Positions 43,703 through 52,277 of a DNA stretch of 64,000 nucleotides are shown one piece after another. This stretch comes from Pseudomonas sp. NKUCC02_KPG (GTDB lineage: Bacteria > Pseudomonadota > Gammaproteobacteria > Pseudomonadales > Pseudomonadaceae), in assembly GCF_019345465.1 (NCBI RefSeq), contig NZ_JAHKRC010000006.1, positions 62,001 to 126,000 of the forward strand, written 5' to 3'. Position numbers and translations under genes: made by a program. Under the pieces are notes generated by a model. The model searched no databases. It saw only the letters and a program-made list of their open reading frames with translations, and was not told the origin of the DNA. The first letter of the stretch is position 1, and each line of letters begins with the position of its first letter.

Positions 43703-44692
43703 ATGCAAGCCATACGTGTTGCAGTTCTAGCATTCAACGGCGTGAGCCTTTTTCACCTTTCTGTTCCTAGCGTTGTATTGGGAACTGCTCAAACCGCGCC
43801 GGGTGAACCTGAATACGAGGTCAATTTCTGTGCAGAGGTGCCGGGCATGCTGAGCAGTGACCAGGGCATTGGGCTGTCTGTAACCCACGGCCTGGAGCTG
43901 ATGGAGGCAAGTGACGTAATTATCATCCCCGCCTGGGGTGATCCGTCGGTCGCCGCATCTGCACAGCTTGTGAAGGTACTGCAGTTCGCGCACTCCAAAG
44001 ACAAGTTGATCGTCGGGTTATGCCTAGGGGCATTTGTGCTCGGCGATGCCGGCCTGCTTGACGGGAAAGAGGCGACGACTCACTGGGTAGCACGCGACGA
44101 ATTTGCGCGGCGCTTTCCAAAGGTCAGTTTTCGGCCTGAAGTGCTCTATATCAGTGACGGCAACATCATGACCTCCGCTGGAACCGTGGCAGCAATTGAT
44201 TGTTGCCTGCATCTGGTACGCCAGCGTCTAGGGGCTGATGTAGCCAATCGAACCGCCAAACTGCTAGTGACACCACCTCACAGGCAGGGGGGGCAGGCTC
44301 AATACGTAGAACATCCGGTACCGCAGCTCTCCAGCGAAACTCATTTGTCTGATGTATTGGCGTGGGCTCGCATGAATTTGGCCAGCCATCTGTCGCTCGA
44401 TGTCTTGGCAGGCATGGCAAAAATGAGCAGGCGCACCTTTACCCGTCGGTTCAAGGAGGCCACTGGCACTACCGTATCCAAATGGTTAAATGCGGAGCGT
44501 GTGGTCAGAGCGCAGGAACTGCTCGAGACGACCGAGTTATCGATTGAATACATCGCGGGTGATGTAGGATTTGGGACGTCCCTTTCCTTAAGACAACATT
44601 TCTCTGCTCATCTAGGTACATCGCCATCTGACTATCGGAAAATGTTTTGCCTTGGAATGAATCCAAAGAATGAGTCGCCCCAGGTTTCGTAG
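43703..44692 (+). CDS. GlxA-family AraC regulator (DJ-1/PfpI + HTH)
   Basis: A 329-residue regulator. Residues ~5-190 form a DJ-1/PfpI-like domain with the nucleophile-elbow pattern LIVGLCLGAFVLGDAGLLDG (Cys near residue 110), and residues ~215-315 form an AraC HTH domain (LSLDVLAGMAKMSRRTFTRRF; ELSIEYIAGDVGFGT). The sensor may bind a small molecule. It probably controls the divergent metallo-hydrolase/isochorismatase genes. Its last codons (NESPQVS and stop) lie inside an IS-end-like repeat starting at 44671, so the C-terminus has been shaped by that insertion. Confidence 0.9.
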   Translation: MQAIRVAVLAFNGVSLFHLSVPSVVLGTAQTAPGEPEYEVNFCAEVPGMLSSDQGIGLSVTHGLELMEASDVIIIPAWGDPSVAASAQLVKVLQFAHSKDKLIVGLCLGAFVLGDAGLLDGKEATTHWVARDEFARRFPKVSFRPEVLYISDGNIMTSAGTVAAIDCCLHLVRQRLGADVANRTAKLLVTPPHRQGGQAQYVEHPVPQLSSETHLSDVLAWARMNLASHLSLDVLAGMAKMSRRTFTRRFKEATGTTVSKWLNAERVVRAQELLETTELSIEYIAGDVGFGTSLSLRQHFSAHLGTSPSDYRKMFCLGMNPKNESPQVS

Positions 44693-44842
44693 AAACCTTT
44701 GAGCGACTGCTCATGGCCAATTGTGGTCTGGTACGAATGACTGCAATTGGCCGATAAGAGCCTGTCATAAAGGGCTGTTTCCGGCGCAAAAGCGGACGTT
44801 GGCGAGTGGCCGCTTTCGACCTATAGCAACCCTTCGTAGAGG
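44671..44842. repeat. IS-end-like sequence and palindromes
   Basis: TGAGTCGCCCCAGGTTTCG and TAGAAACCTTTGAGCG, then palindromic arms TGGCCAATTGTGG / CTGCAATTGGCCGATAAG and TTTCCGGCGCAAAAGCGGAC / GTGGCCGCTTTCGACC. The first part overlaps the end of the GlxA-type gene. Confidence 0.6.
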
Positions 44843-44997
44843 GCAACTATCTACATTCCTGGGTATAACGATATCGTGTCGAACGGCATCAGATCCTTGC
44901 CGTCCGAGATGAGATAGACGAGCGCCGCGGTCGGTCCACCCGGGTGAAGTGCTTAGGCGACATGCAGGGTCACCTCCATATCGCTTGATTTAAAGGG

Positions 44998-46008
44998 TTA
45001 GGAAACTTTGATAACCACTTTGCCAAATGCGCCTCGGGCCAGGTGCTCGAACGCCTTGTGGGCGTCTTCGAATGAATAGGTCTGATCGATCACGGGGCGG
45101 ATCGCGTGTTCGTTCAGGAATTCGTTCATGCGATCAAACGACGATCGAGGCGCCACTGCGATGCCGCGGATAGTTGTCTGACGGAAAATCAACGGCATCA
45201 GGCTCAGCGTTGTGGTCTGACCGGTCAGAAAGCCGATTTGCGCGATCTTGCCGGCGGCCTTGGTTGCCAGGATGGACTGATTCAAGCCTTCCCCACCGGC
45301 GACATCCAGTAGCAGGTCCACGCCTTTGCCGTCGGTGAGCCTTAGTACTTCCTCTTCCCAGCGCGGGAAGGTCCGATAGTTCACGCCGGCGGCTGCGCCA
45401 AGTTTTTTCACCGCATCAAGATTGGCGTCGCTGCTGGAGGTAACGATCACCTTGGCGCCAAGCGCGGTTGCCAGTTGCACGGCGAAAATCGATACACCCC
45501 CGGTGCCCTGTACCAAAACGGTCTGGCCCGGCTGCACTTGGCCGTAGTCAACCAGCGAATACCAAGCTGTCAGCGCCGCAATCGGCAGTGTCGAAGCCTC
45601 CTCGTCGGACATGTTGTCTGGCGCACGAACAGCGCTTTCTTCGTGAATAATCATGTACTCAGCCAGGCCACCTGGCAGCGGCATGCCGAAGCAGTAGGCA
45701 GGTTCGTCCGGCCTTGGCTCACCATCAATCCAGCGCGAGTAGAGGTGCGAGTTGACGCGGTCGCCCACTTTGAATCGGCTTACGCCTTCGCCCAAGGCGA
45801 CGACAGTGCCCGATGCATCGCTGACCGGGATCAGTGGCTTGGGTACCAGGTGAGGTTCGTAGATGCCATCGACGATGGCTTTATCGCGAAAATTCAGGGA
45901 AACCGCTCCGATCTTTACCAACAACTCGCCGGCCTTGGGTGTGGGCTTAGCTGTTTCGCCAAGTGCCAGATTTTCGAGACCAAAATCGTTCAAAAGCCAT
46001 GCTTTCAT
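44998..46008 (-). CDS. NAD(P)-dependent quinone oxidoreductase / zinc-type ADH family
   Basis: A 336-residue medium-chain dehydrogenase/reductase. GroES-like N-terminal half (VKIGAVSLNFRDKAIVDG), then a Rossmann half with cofactor motif VQGTGGVSIFAVQLA near residue 170. The catalytic-zinc ligands of true alcohol dehydrogenases are not evident, so it fits the zinc-independent quinone oxidoreductase group that reduces quinones or enones. It is divergent from the LysR gene 160 bp away, its likely regulator. A truncated copy of the region lies at 12.2-13.2 kb. Confidence 0.88.
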   Translation of the reverse strand: MKAWLLNDFGLENLALGETAKPTPKAGELLVKIGAVSLNFRDKAIVDGIYEPHLVPKPLIPVSDASGTVVALGEGVSRFKVGDRVNSHLYSRWIDGEPRPDEPAYCFGMPLPGGLAEYMIIHEESAVRAPDNMSDEEASTLPIAALTAWYSLVDYGQVQPGQTVLVQGTGGVSIFAVQLATALGAKVIVTSSSDANLDAVKKLGAAAGVNYRTFPRWEEEVLRLTDGKGVDLLLDVAGGEGLNQSILATKAAGKIAQIGFLTGQTTTLSLMPLIFRQTTIRGIAVAPRSSFDRMNEFLNEHAIRPVIDQTYSFEDAHKAFEHLARGAFGKVVIKVS

Positions 46009-46168
46009 CTGTCTATCTCCAGTTAGGTGAACTTACTGGCGACATTCTTCCCAAGTCAGACCGTTCAATAAATACCCAGGCCGGCAAAGGGTTGTTGTTT
46101 TTTCAGGCAACAATAAGGCTGGCAGCTTGCTATGATCAGGCAACAAAAAAGCTGAGTGAGAAGATGTA

Positions 46169-47083
46169 ATGGAACTGCTCCAGTCCATGCAAGTGTTTGC
46201 CCGATTAGCCGAACTTGGCAGTTTCACCCGCGCGGCGGATGCCATGCAGATCGGCCGCCCGCAAGTAACTCGCGCGATACAGGAGTTGGAAACTTCGCTT
46301 GGGGTACGGCTGTTTCAGCGCACAACCCGCACTGTGAGGCTCACTTCGGAAGGAGAGCAATTCTACGAGCGTGTTAAAGCGATTCTTGACGAAGTTGCGG
46401 GTGCCACGGCGATGTTCTCCTCCCCAGGTTCAACCCTGCGTGGTCGATTGCGGGTCGATATACCCACCGCGTTTTCGCAGCCGGGGCTGATCGAAAGCTT
46501 GCGAGCGTTTTCCACCCTTTATCCTGCTATCGAGATGGCCTTGGGGGTCACCGATAGAACCGTCGATTTGGTCGCAGAAGGTGTGGACTGTGCGCTGAGA
46601 ATCGGCGAGTTACCAAGTTCGAGCCTGGTAGCCCGTCGCATCGGGATGGCTACCATGATCACCTGCGCGGCGCCCCAATACCTGAAAGAACACGGCGAGC
46701 CCAAAACCTTAGAGGATCTAAGAGCACACCGCGGTGTGACCTTTCTCTCTGGCCAAAACCAGCGCCCGCTGGCTTGGCAATTTATGGACGGGGCTCGCGA
46801 GCAATCCCACATCAGCCGCCAGGGCATCACAGTCAACGAGTCCAACGCCTATGTCGAGTGTGGCGTCGCTGGCTTCGGCATACTTCAGGCCCCTGGTATT
46901 ACTCTGGACCGTTTTTTAACCGACGGAACATTGGTTGAGGTGCTGCGAGCCTATCGTCCGCATCCAAGGCCCGTGTCGATCCTGTACCCCAGCCGCTCGC
47001 ATCTGGCGCCGCAGGTCGAGGTTTTTGTTGATTGGGTTCGCGAACAATTCCCCAAACTTTATGGGCGCTGGCTAAAGAGTTAG
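46169..47083 (+). CDS. LysR-family transcriptional regulator
   Basis: A 304-residue LysR protein with HTH segment VFARLAELGSFTRAADAMQIGR and RLFQRTTRTVRLTSEG. The C-terminal SILYPSRSHLAPQVEVFVDW is typical of the CrgA-like group. Divergent from the quinone oxidoreductase. The same gene pair exists as a deletion-fused remnant 34 kb to the left. Confidence 0.92.
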   Translation: MELLQSMQVFARLAELGSFTRAADAMQIGRPQVTRAIQELETSLGVRLFQRTTRTVRLTSEGEQFYERVKAILDEVAGATAMFSSPGSTLRGRLRVDIPTAFSQPGLIESLRAFSTLYPAIEMALGVTDRTVDLVAEGVDCALRIGELPSSSLVARRIGMATMITCAAPQYLKEHGEPKTLEDLRAHRGVTFLSGQNQRPLAWQFMDGAREQSHISRQGITVNESNAYVECGVAGFGILQAPGITLDRFLTDGTLVEVLRAYRPHPRPVSILYPSRSHLAPQVEVFVDWVREQFPKLYGRWLKS

Positions 47084-47196
47084 AAAGAGCGCTAGAAAGA
47101 CATTTTGGTAGTGCTGAGAAGCCACAGAGAGTTTTGACTCAGCACTATATGTTTCGTGTAGCGCGCTAGCGTAAAGCGAATGTGTTGGTGTGGAAT

Positions 47197-47262
47197 GACC
47201 GCATTTGGCCAATAGCAGCCAGTCACGAGGGGCAGCCATCGACCAAAAGCGGCCGCCCGTAA
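47197..47262. repeat. Dispersed palindrome (GGCCGAT family)
   Basis: GACCGCATTTGGCCAATAGC faces GCCATCGACCAAAAGCGGCC across ~25 bases. Confidence 0.6.
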
Positions 47263-47359
47263 ATGTATAGGAATCAACGGGTAATTCAGTGCTAGCCAAA
47301 CTGAGATGAGTGACTAAGCTCGTATAGGGTTACCTCTATTTCTGGAGTCTATTAGAAAA

Positions 47360-47388
47360 GGGGGGGTTACCACCAAATACCCCCCCCC
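47360..47388. repeat. Paired homopolymers G7 ... C9 upstream of the autotransporter gene
   Basis: A run of seven G (47360-47366) and a run of nine C (47380-47388), 13 bases apart, 70 bases before the ATG. They can pair into a GC-only stem. Runs of this length are prone to slippage. Confidence 0.9.
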
Positions 47389-47457
47389 AAAACCTTATTC
47401 ACCTTGCTCAGTGCCTGGCTATAGGCATCGGGCTAGAGCCTCTGGGATAGTTCACAC

Positions 47458-50400
47458 ATGGATTGGCCCTTAACACCACTTGCACTGGCCATATACGCAA
47501 GCCTTATGTTCAGCACTAACGTTTGGGCAGAGGGCGGCGCATCTGGTGCCAATGGCGACATAACGACTATCCCTAACGAATTAAGTAGTGGAGCCCCCGG
47601 TACCACGGGAACTGCAGCCAATGGCGGTGATGGCGCAGATTTTCTAAGCCAGAACACACTGGACCTTACCCAAGACCTCGGCTCATTAAGCAATGGCTTA
47701 GGTGGACAAGATGCTACCAATGCTCAAGGCGGCGGCGGAAATGGGGGCGCTGGCGGTGGTTCTGCATTTGGCGCTTTCAGCCAAGGCGGTGCAGGGGGGA
47801 CGTCAACAACAGAATCTAATGGCGGTAATGGCGGGGATATTACCGGCAAAACCATCAGTCAAACCAACGCGGTCAATATCACACTGATCGGCACAGCCGC
47901 CGGTAACGGTGGCAGCGGTGGTAGCGGCAGTAGTGGTCGTAACGGCGGCGGCGGCGGTGGTGGTGGTGCAGGCGGCGGATCGATCTTTGGTGGCCTTAGC
48001 CAAGGCGGCGCTGGCGGATTCTCAGACGACGACTCCAACCCTAGCGCCGTCTCCTTCTCCGTAGGAGGTTCTGGCGGCGAAATCTCTGATATCACCATGA
48101 CACTCAGTAACACCACACTTATCGGTGCACTCGGAGGTAATGGAGGTAATGGCGGTAACAGTGATGGAGCCGGTGGCAGCGGTGGAGCCGGTGGCGGATC
48201 AATCTTTGCTGGCCTTAGCCAGGGCGGCGCTGGCGGACTCTCCTTCTCCACCACCACCTCCCACTCCTCCTCCGCAGGAGGTTCTGGCGGTGCAATCTCC
48301 GACATCACCATGACACTCAGCAATGTCACACTTAACGGTTCACCTGGAGGGGACGGAGGTAATGCTAATTTCACTTTTGGAGCCAGTGGCAGCGGCGGTG
48401 CTGGCGGCGGATCGATCTTTGCTGGCCTTAGCCAAGGGGGCGCTGGAGGATTCTCCGATTCCAACTCCGACTCCGACTCCGACTCCGTAGGTGGTTCCGG
48501 CGGCGCAATCACTGACATCACCATGACACTCAGCGATCTCACACTAAACGGTGCCCTTGGAGGTAATGCTGGTAATAGTAATGGAGCCAGCAGCAGCAGT
48601 GGCGGCGCAGGCGGTGGATCGATCTTCGGTGGCCTTAGCCAAGGCGGCGCTGGCGGATCCTCCTTCTCCTTCTCCAGTACCTCCTCCGCAGGTGGCTCTG
48701 GCGGCGCAATTTCTGACATTACCATGACACTCAGCAACATCACACTTAACGGTGCACTTGGAGGTAGTGGAGGGAATGGAAGTAGTGGAGCCGGTGGCAG
48801 CGGCGGTGCTGGCGGTGGATCGATCTTTGGTGGCCTTAGCCAAGGCGGCGCTGGCGGATTCTCCAACTCCAACTCCAACTCCAATCCTGACGCCTTCTCT
48901 TCAGGAGGTTCTGGCGGCGCAATCTCTGGCATAACCATGACACTCAGCAACATCACACTTAACGGTGCACTTGGAGGTAATGGAGGAGTTGGAGGAATTG
49001 GAGCCGGTGGCAGCGGCGGAGCCGGCGGCGGATCGATCTTCGGTGGCCTTAGCCAAGGCGGCGCTGGCGGATTCTCCGTCTCCAGCTCCGACGCCTCCGC
49101 TGATGGTGGCAACGGTGGAGCAGTAAGCGGTAACACTCTCCTACTGAGCGATGTCCGTTTAATTGGCGCCCAGGGCGGTACAGGCCAAACGGGCAGCAAT
49201 GGTATCAATGGCGGCTCCATCTTTGGTGGCTACAGCGCTGGCGGTATGGCGGGCGATGCATTCGCCATTAGCCCTGGTTCAAATGCCTCCGCCAATGGCG
49301 GTGCTGGTGGTGACAGCAGTAACAACACTATTAAGTTAGGCGGAGTATCTTCGCTGGCGGGGGATATCTATGGTGGCTATAGCCAAGGCGGCCGCGCCAG
49401 TGGCACCAGCGTGGGTGTCACCGGCGCTGGTGGCAGCGCTGAAAATAACCGCATCACCCTCACCGGCACGGAGCTCAGCATTGCTGGAGCGGTATATGGC
49501 GGCTATAGCGCTGATGGCGACGGTACCCTGCAACCCAGTAGAGCCTTTACCGGCAATACCCTTAACCTAAATGGCTACCGAGGTTCGGTAAGGGGCATCT
49601 ACAACTTCGAACAGTACAATTGGTTATTGCCTAAAGATGTAGTTAACCAGGATACCCTGATTAGAATTACTGGTTCTGACAAGGTTGATCTAAACAATAC
49701 CAAGCATACAGTCGCTATGGTGAGCGATGGTAACCGCCTTAATGAAGGTGACAAAGTGATACTGATCGATAGGGCGCAGGGAACTTCGAGCCCTACAAAC
49801 GTCCAGGTCGAGCAAGGCCACTTTATTATTTATGATGCTCAGCTCGGCATCGAAAATGATGCTTTTGTGTTAAACATCGACAGCAAGACCGACACTACTC
49901 CACTGACCCCCTCGCCTGCAGGCAAGCTTAACCCTAAATCGAAATCTTTCCTGCAAGGCCGAGCGGCAGCGCTTGCCTTCACCAATCAGGGCACCGATAT
50001 GATCCGCGAGAGCCTCAGCTCCTGCGTCACTGATATGTTTTTCATAACAGATGGAGGCACCAACCGTTACGATACCGGCTCCCACATTCGTATACGCGAC
50101 TTTAAAATGGCTCTTGGCCTGCGCAAATGTTTCGAACTCCAAAACACTAGCCAAGTAGTGTTCGGTGCCTTTATTGATCACGGTCAAGGTAACTACGACA
50201 GCTATAACAGCTTCGCGGGTTATGGCGATGTGCGCGGCAGTGGTGACTTGCGCTACACCGGTGCTGGCCTTTTGTTCCATATGGATGTGGCGGGCACTGC
50301 CATCAACAAAAGTGCTAAACCCGTTGCAGGCATCAAAGAAGGCTTGTACCTCGATGCTGTAATGCGCGCAGGTAGGATCAAAACAGATTTTTCCAGCAAT

Positions 50401-50889
50401 GATCTGATCGATGCCGAAGGTGTACGCGGCCACTATAACTCCAAGTCACAGTATGTCAGCGCCATGGCCGGCATCGGCTATGCCATCAACCTTGATGATA
50501 AGCAATCTGTTGATGTTTACAGCCGTTACAGTTGGAGCCACATCAACGCTGACAAGGTTATGGTGGGCAATGACAAACTCAGCTTTGGCCGCGACAACAG
50601 CTCGCGCTTGCGCGCTGGTACCCGCTACACCTACGCAGTCACAAAGCAAATCGCACCTTATGCAGGCATCGCCTACGAGCATGAGTTCGAAGGTAAGGTC
50701 TCCGGCAAGGTCTACGACATGTCGATTAAAGGAGCCGACCTGGGTGGCAGTACTGGGATCTTTGAAGTAGGTGTCTCAACAACTCCGATCGCTTCAGTCA
50801 GCGCGATAAAACTCGATGTTGGCGTCCAGGGCTTCTTTGGCGAGCGTAAAGGTGCGACTGGCTCGATTAACCTTTCTTACGAGTATTAA
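47458..50889 (+). CDS. Glycine-rich repeat autotransporter (type Va)
   Basis: A 1143-residue outer-membrane autotransporter. The signal peptide (PLTPLALAIYASLMFSTNVWA) is followed by a passenger of ~590 residues made of about seven ~70-residue repeats, each with GGAGGGSIFGGLSQGGAGG, a Ser/Asp-rich variable stretch, GGSGGAISDITMTLSN and TLNGALGG. After a linker (about 600-830), the last ~280 residues form a beta-barrel ending in SINLSYEY, as autotransporter barrels do with an aromatic last residue. Two cysteines in the barrel entry (LSSCVTD, LRKCFEL) are unusual. No catalytic motif is visible in the passenger; adhesion or surface coating is likely. A homopolymer pair lies upstream. Confidence 0.88.
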   Translation: MDWPLTPLALAIYASLMFSTNVWAEGGASGANGDITTIPNELSSGAPGTTGTAANGGDGADFLSQNTLDLTQDLGSLSNGLGGQDATNAQGGGGNGGAGGGSAFGAFSQGGAGGTSTTESNGGNGGDITGKTISQTNAVNITLIGTAAGNGGSGGSGSSGRNGGGGGGGGAGGGSIFGGLSQGGAGGFSDDDSNPSAVSFSVGGSGGEISDITMTLSNTTLIGALGGNGGNGGNSDGAGGSGGAGGGSIFAGLSQGGAGGLSFSTTTSHSSSAGGSGGAISDITMTLSNVTLNGSPGGDGGNANFTFGASGSGGAGGGSIFAGLSQGGAGGFSDSNSDSDSDSVGGSGGAITDITMTLSDLTLNGALGGNAGNSNGASSSSGGAGGGSIFGGLSQGGAGGSSFSFSSTSSAGGSGGAISDITMTLSNITLNGALGGSGGNGSSGAGGSGGAGGGSIFGGLSQGGAGGFSNSNSNSNPDAFSSGGSGGAISGITMTLSNITLNGALGGNGGVGGIGAGGSGGAGGGSIFGGLSQGGAGGFSVSSSDASADGGNGGAVSGNTLLLSDVRLIGAQGGTGQTGSNGINGGSIFGGYSAGGMAGDAFAISPGSNASANGGAGGDSSNNTIKLGGVSSLAGDIYGGYSQGGRASGTSVGVTGAGGSAENNRITLTGTELSIAGAVYGGYSADGDGTLQPSRAFTGNTLNLNGYRGSVRGIYNFEQYNWLLPKDVVNQDTLIRITGSDKVDLNNTKHTVAMVSDGNRLNEGDKVILIDRAQGTSSPTNVQVEQGHFIIYDAQLGIENDAFVLNIDSKTDTTPLTPSPAGKLNPKSKSFLQGRAAALAFTNQGTDMIRESLSSCVTDMFFITDGGTNRYDTGSHIRIRDFKMALGLRKCFELQNTSQVVFGAFIDHGQGNYDSYNSFAGYGDVRGSGDLRYTGAGLLFHMDVAGTAINKSAKPVAGIKEGLYLDAVMRAGRIKTDFSSNDLIDAEGVRGHYNSKSQYVSAMAGIGYAINLDDKQSVDVYSRYSWSHINADKVMVGNDKLSFGRDNSSRLRAGTRYTYAVTKQIAPYAGIAYEHEFEGKVSGKVYDMSIKGADLGGSTGIFEVGVSTTPIASVSAIKLDVGVQGFFGERKGATGSINLSYEY
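47900..49180 (+). repeat. In-gene ~210-bp tandem repeats of the passenger
   Basis: Six to seven in-frame repeats with strongly conserved core encoding GGGSIFxGLSQGGAGG and DITMTLSN, and variable Ser-rich spacers. They create a long proline-rich antisense frame that is not a gene. Confidence 0.85.
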
Positions 50890-51065
50890 TCACCGACCTG
50901 ACGCCCTATTTTGGTAAATTGCAGTTGGCAATATATGCTGATTTTCCGGCCATAAGCAGATGTTCGTGCAAGATTGCGTAGGTCAAGACAGCCAAACACC
51001 ACTCGATGCAGGAGTGCAGATATAATCTGTGGAACCAAATGACTATGACTCGTCAGCTCGAGCTG

Positions 51066-51440
51066 CTATTTGGTTAATTCGTAACTATCTTGAATGAGTT
51101 CGTGTATGTGTTCGGTTGCGACCGAGCCGTCCAAAACCACACTGATCCAGTGCTCTTTGTTCATGTGGTAACCCGGAAGAACACCCTCCATTTGACGAAA
51201 TGAACCCACTTTGCTCGGATTGCATTTCACATCCAAAATATCAAGCTCTCCCTCGGCTGCAAGGCCTAGCTTTTCCTTGGGTACGTTCATCACTATTCCA
51301 AACCATTTCTCAGACCCCGCGTGCCTTAGGACGGCATATTTGGGGAATTTAGCCCAAGGGTAATCTGGCTGGATATCGAACTCTTTCGCAACATAGTTCA
51401 ATACGGCTTTTCTAGATGACATGGGGCTGTCCTTGCTCAT
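51066..51440 (-). CDS. MmcQ/YjbR-family protein
   Basis: A 124-residue CyaY-like-fold protein of the MmcQ/YjbR family. Patterns seen are AVLRHAGSEKWFGIVMNVP, VKCNPSKVGSFRQ and the C-terminal GYHMNKEHWISVVLDG. These proteins are thought to bind DNA; the cellular role is unknown. ATG codons at 51440 and 51422 are both possible starts. It stands alone on the island between the autotransporter gene and a repeat. Confidence 0.88.
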   Translation of the reverse strand: MSKDSPMSSRKAVLNYVAKEFDIQPDYPWAKFPKYAVLRHAGSEKWFGIVMNVPKEKLGLAAEGELDILDVKCNPSKVGSFRQMEGVLPGYHMNKEHWISVVLDGSVATEHIHELIQDSYELTK

Positions 51441-51483
51441 TGATTATTGGGTGGCTGAGGAGCCGTCTTGCATTCGGCAGTAT

Positions 51484-51545
51484 GTGAATTGCCCCGGCCT
51501 TCCTAGACGCCTTTGAGCGGCTGCTTTTGGCCGATAGCTGACTTT
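51484..51545. repeat. IS-end-like sequence joined to a palindrome arm
   Basis: TGAATTGCCCCGGCCTTCC, TAGACGCCTTTGAGCGGC and TGCTTTTGGCCGATAGCTG, a third copy of the composite at 41741. Confidence 0.65.
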
Positions 51546-51626
51546 GGTCTGCGACAGCTCTGGGTCGAGACTGAATGTCAGTGAGCAGCAGCTAGACTGA
51601 TGTGAACACTGATAGGGTGGGTACTG

Positions 51627-51836
51627 ATGAAGAGGACAATTCTGGGGATGACCCATGCTGGTGAGCCGTTGATCTTTGAGGCCTTAGAAGCCCTACGTCT
51701 TTATCGTGAGGCTAAAACTTCAGGACGCCCACAAGAAGAAATTGATCGCTTGCAAATATTGGCTGAGTCGCTAGTCCAGGCAGTAACCGATTTTCAGCTT
51801 TTGGCGGTTGGTCATGACTCCATCAAGCTTCACTAG
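51627..51836 (+). CDS. Small conserved-looking protein, unknown
   Basis: 69 residues, acidic-helical (EALEALRLYREAKTSGRPQEEIDRLQILAESLVQAV), no signal or membrane segment. Codon use looks like that of real Pseudomonas genes. The ribosome site is weak (GGGTGGGTA). Function unknown. Confidence 0.5.
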   Translation: MKRTILGMTHAGEPLIFEALEALRLYREAKTSGRPQEEIDRLQILAESLVQAVTDFQLLAVGHDSIKLH

Positions 51837-51893
51837 AGCTATTTTCTAGTGATTTATTCTAGGTAATTGCTTCACTGCATCAGTTACGCTTTT

Positions 51894-52103
51894 TCATTCA
51901 GGTGTCATGAGCGTTTTTAGTGAAACGTTGATGAACTCTTCATTTTGTGCAATTACGTCTAGCGCCCCACGAACATTTCCTCCTACCTCAGAAGAACCTT
52001 GCATCTCAATCCATAGTGTCAGCTCCATGATGGCCGCTTCAAGGGCAAGCTGATTTTCATTGAGCTTATGAAGCAGTGGGGGAATCAGATCTGAGTTCGG
52101 CAT
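51894..52103 (-). CDS. Small protein of unknown function next to tRNA-Leu
   Basis: 69 residues from the ATG at 52103 (MPNSDLIPPLLHKLNENQLALEAAI), helical, no motif known to me. An upstream extension of the frame would run through the tRNA gene and is rejected. A decayed copy lies at 38345-38505. An AGGATC site precedes the start. Confidence 0.6.
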   Translation of the reverse strand: MPNSDLIPPLLHKLNENQLALEAAIMELTLWIEMQGSSEVGGNVRGALDVIAQNEEFINVSLKTLMTPE

Positions 52104-52221
52104 ATGTGATCCTCTATGAAGGATCAGTCTAGCAGGCGAGAGGGAAATGGATTTTCGTACGTAGGCAGGACGCCAGGGGATGGGGTGAAAATCGAGAATT
52201 GCGGAGCGGTCTGAATTTTTG

Positions 52222-52265
52222 CGGTGCAAAAAACAAAGGGCCTGCACGAAGAATCTCATGCAAGC
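52222..52265 (-). terminator. Terminator of tRNA-Leu
   Basis: On the minus strand AAGGGC...GCCCTT with a long stem through TTGCA/TGCAGG is followed by TTTGTTTTTTGC. It forms part of the repeated att-like block. Confidence 0.85.
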
Positions 52266-52277
52266 CCTTGATTTGTT

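Noticed and set aside
47859..49220. 453-codon proline-rich frame antisense to the autotransporter
   Set aside because: It arises from the Gly-rich repeats read backwards (GGC/GGT become proline-rich codons). No start signal or family match is apparent.
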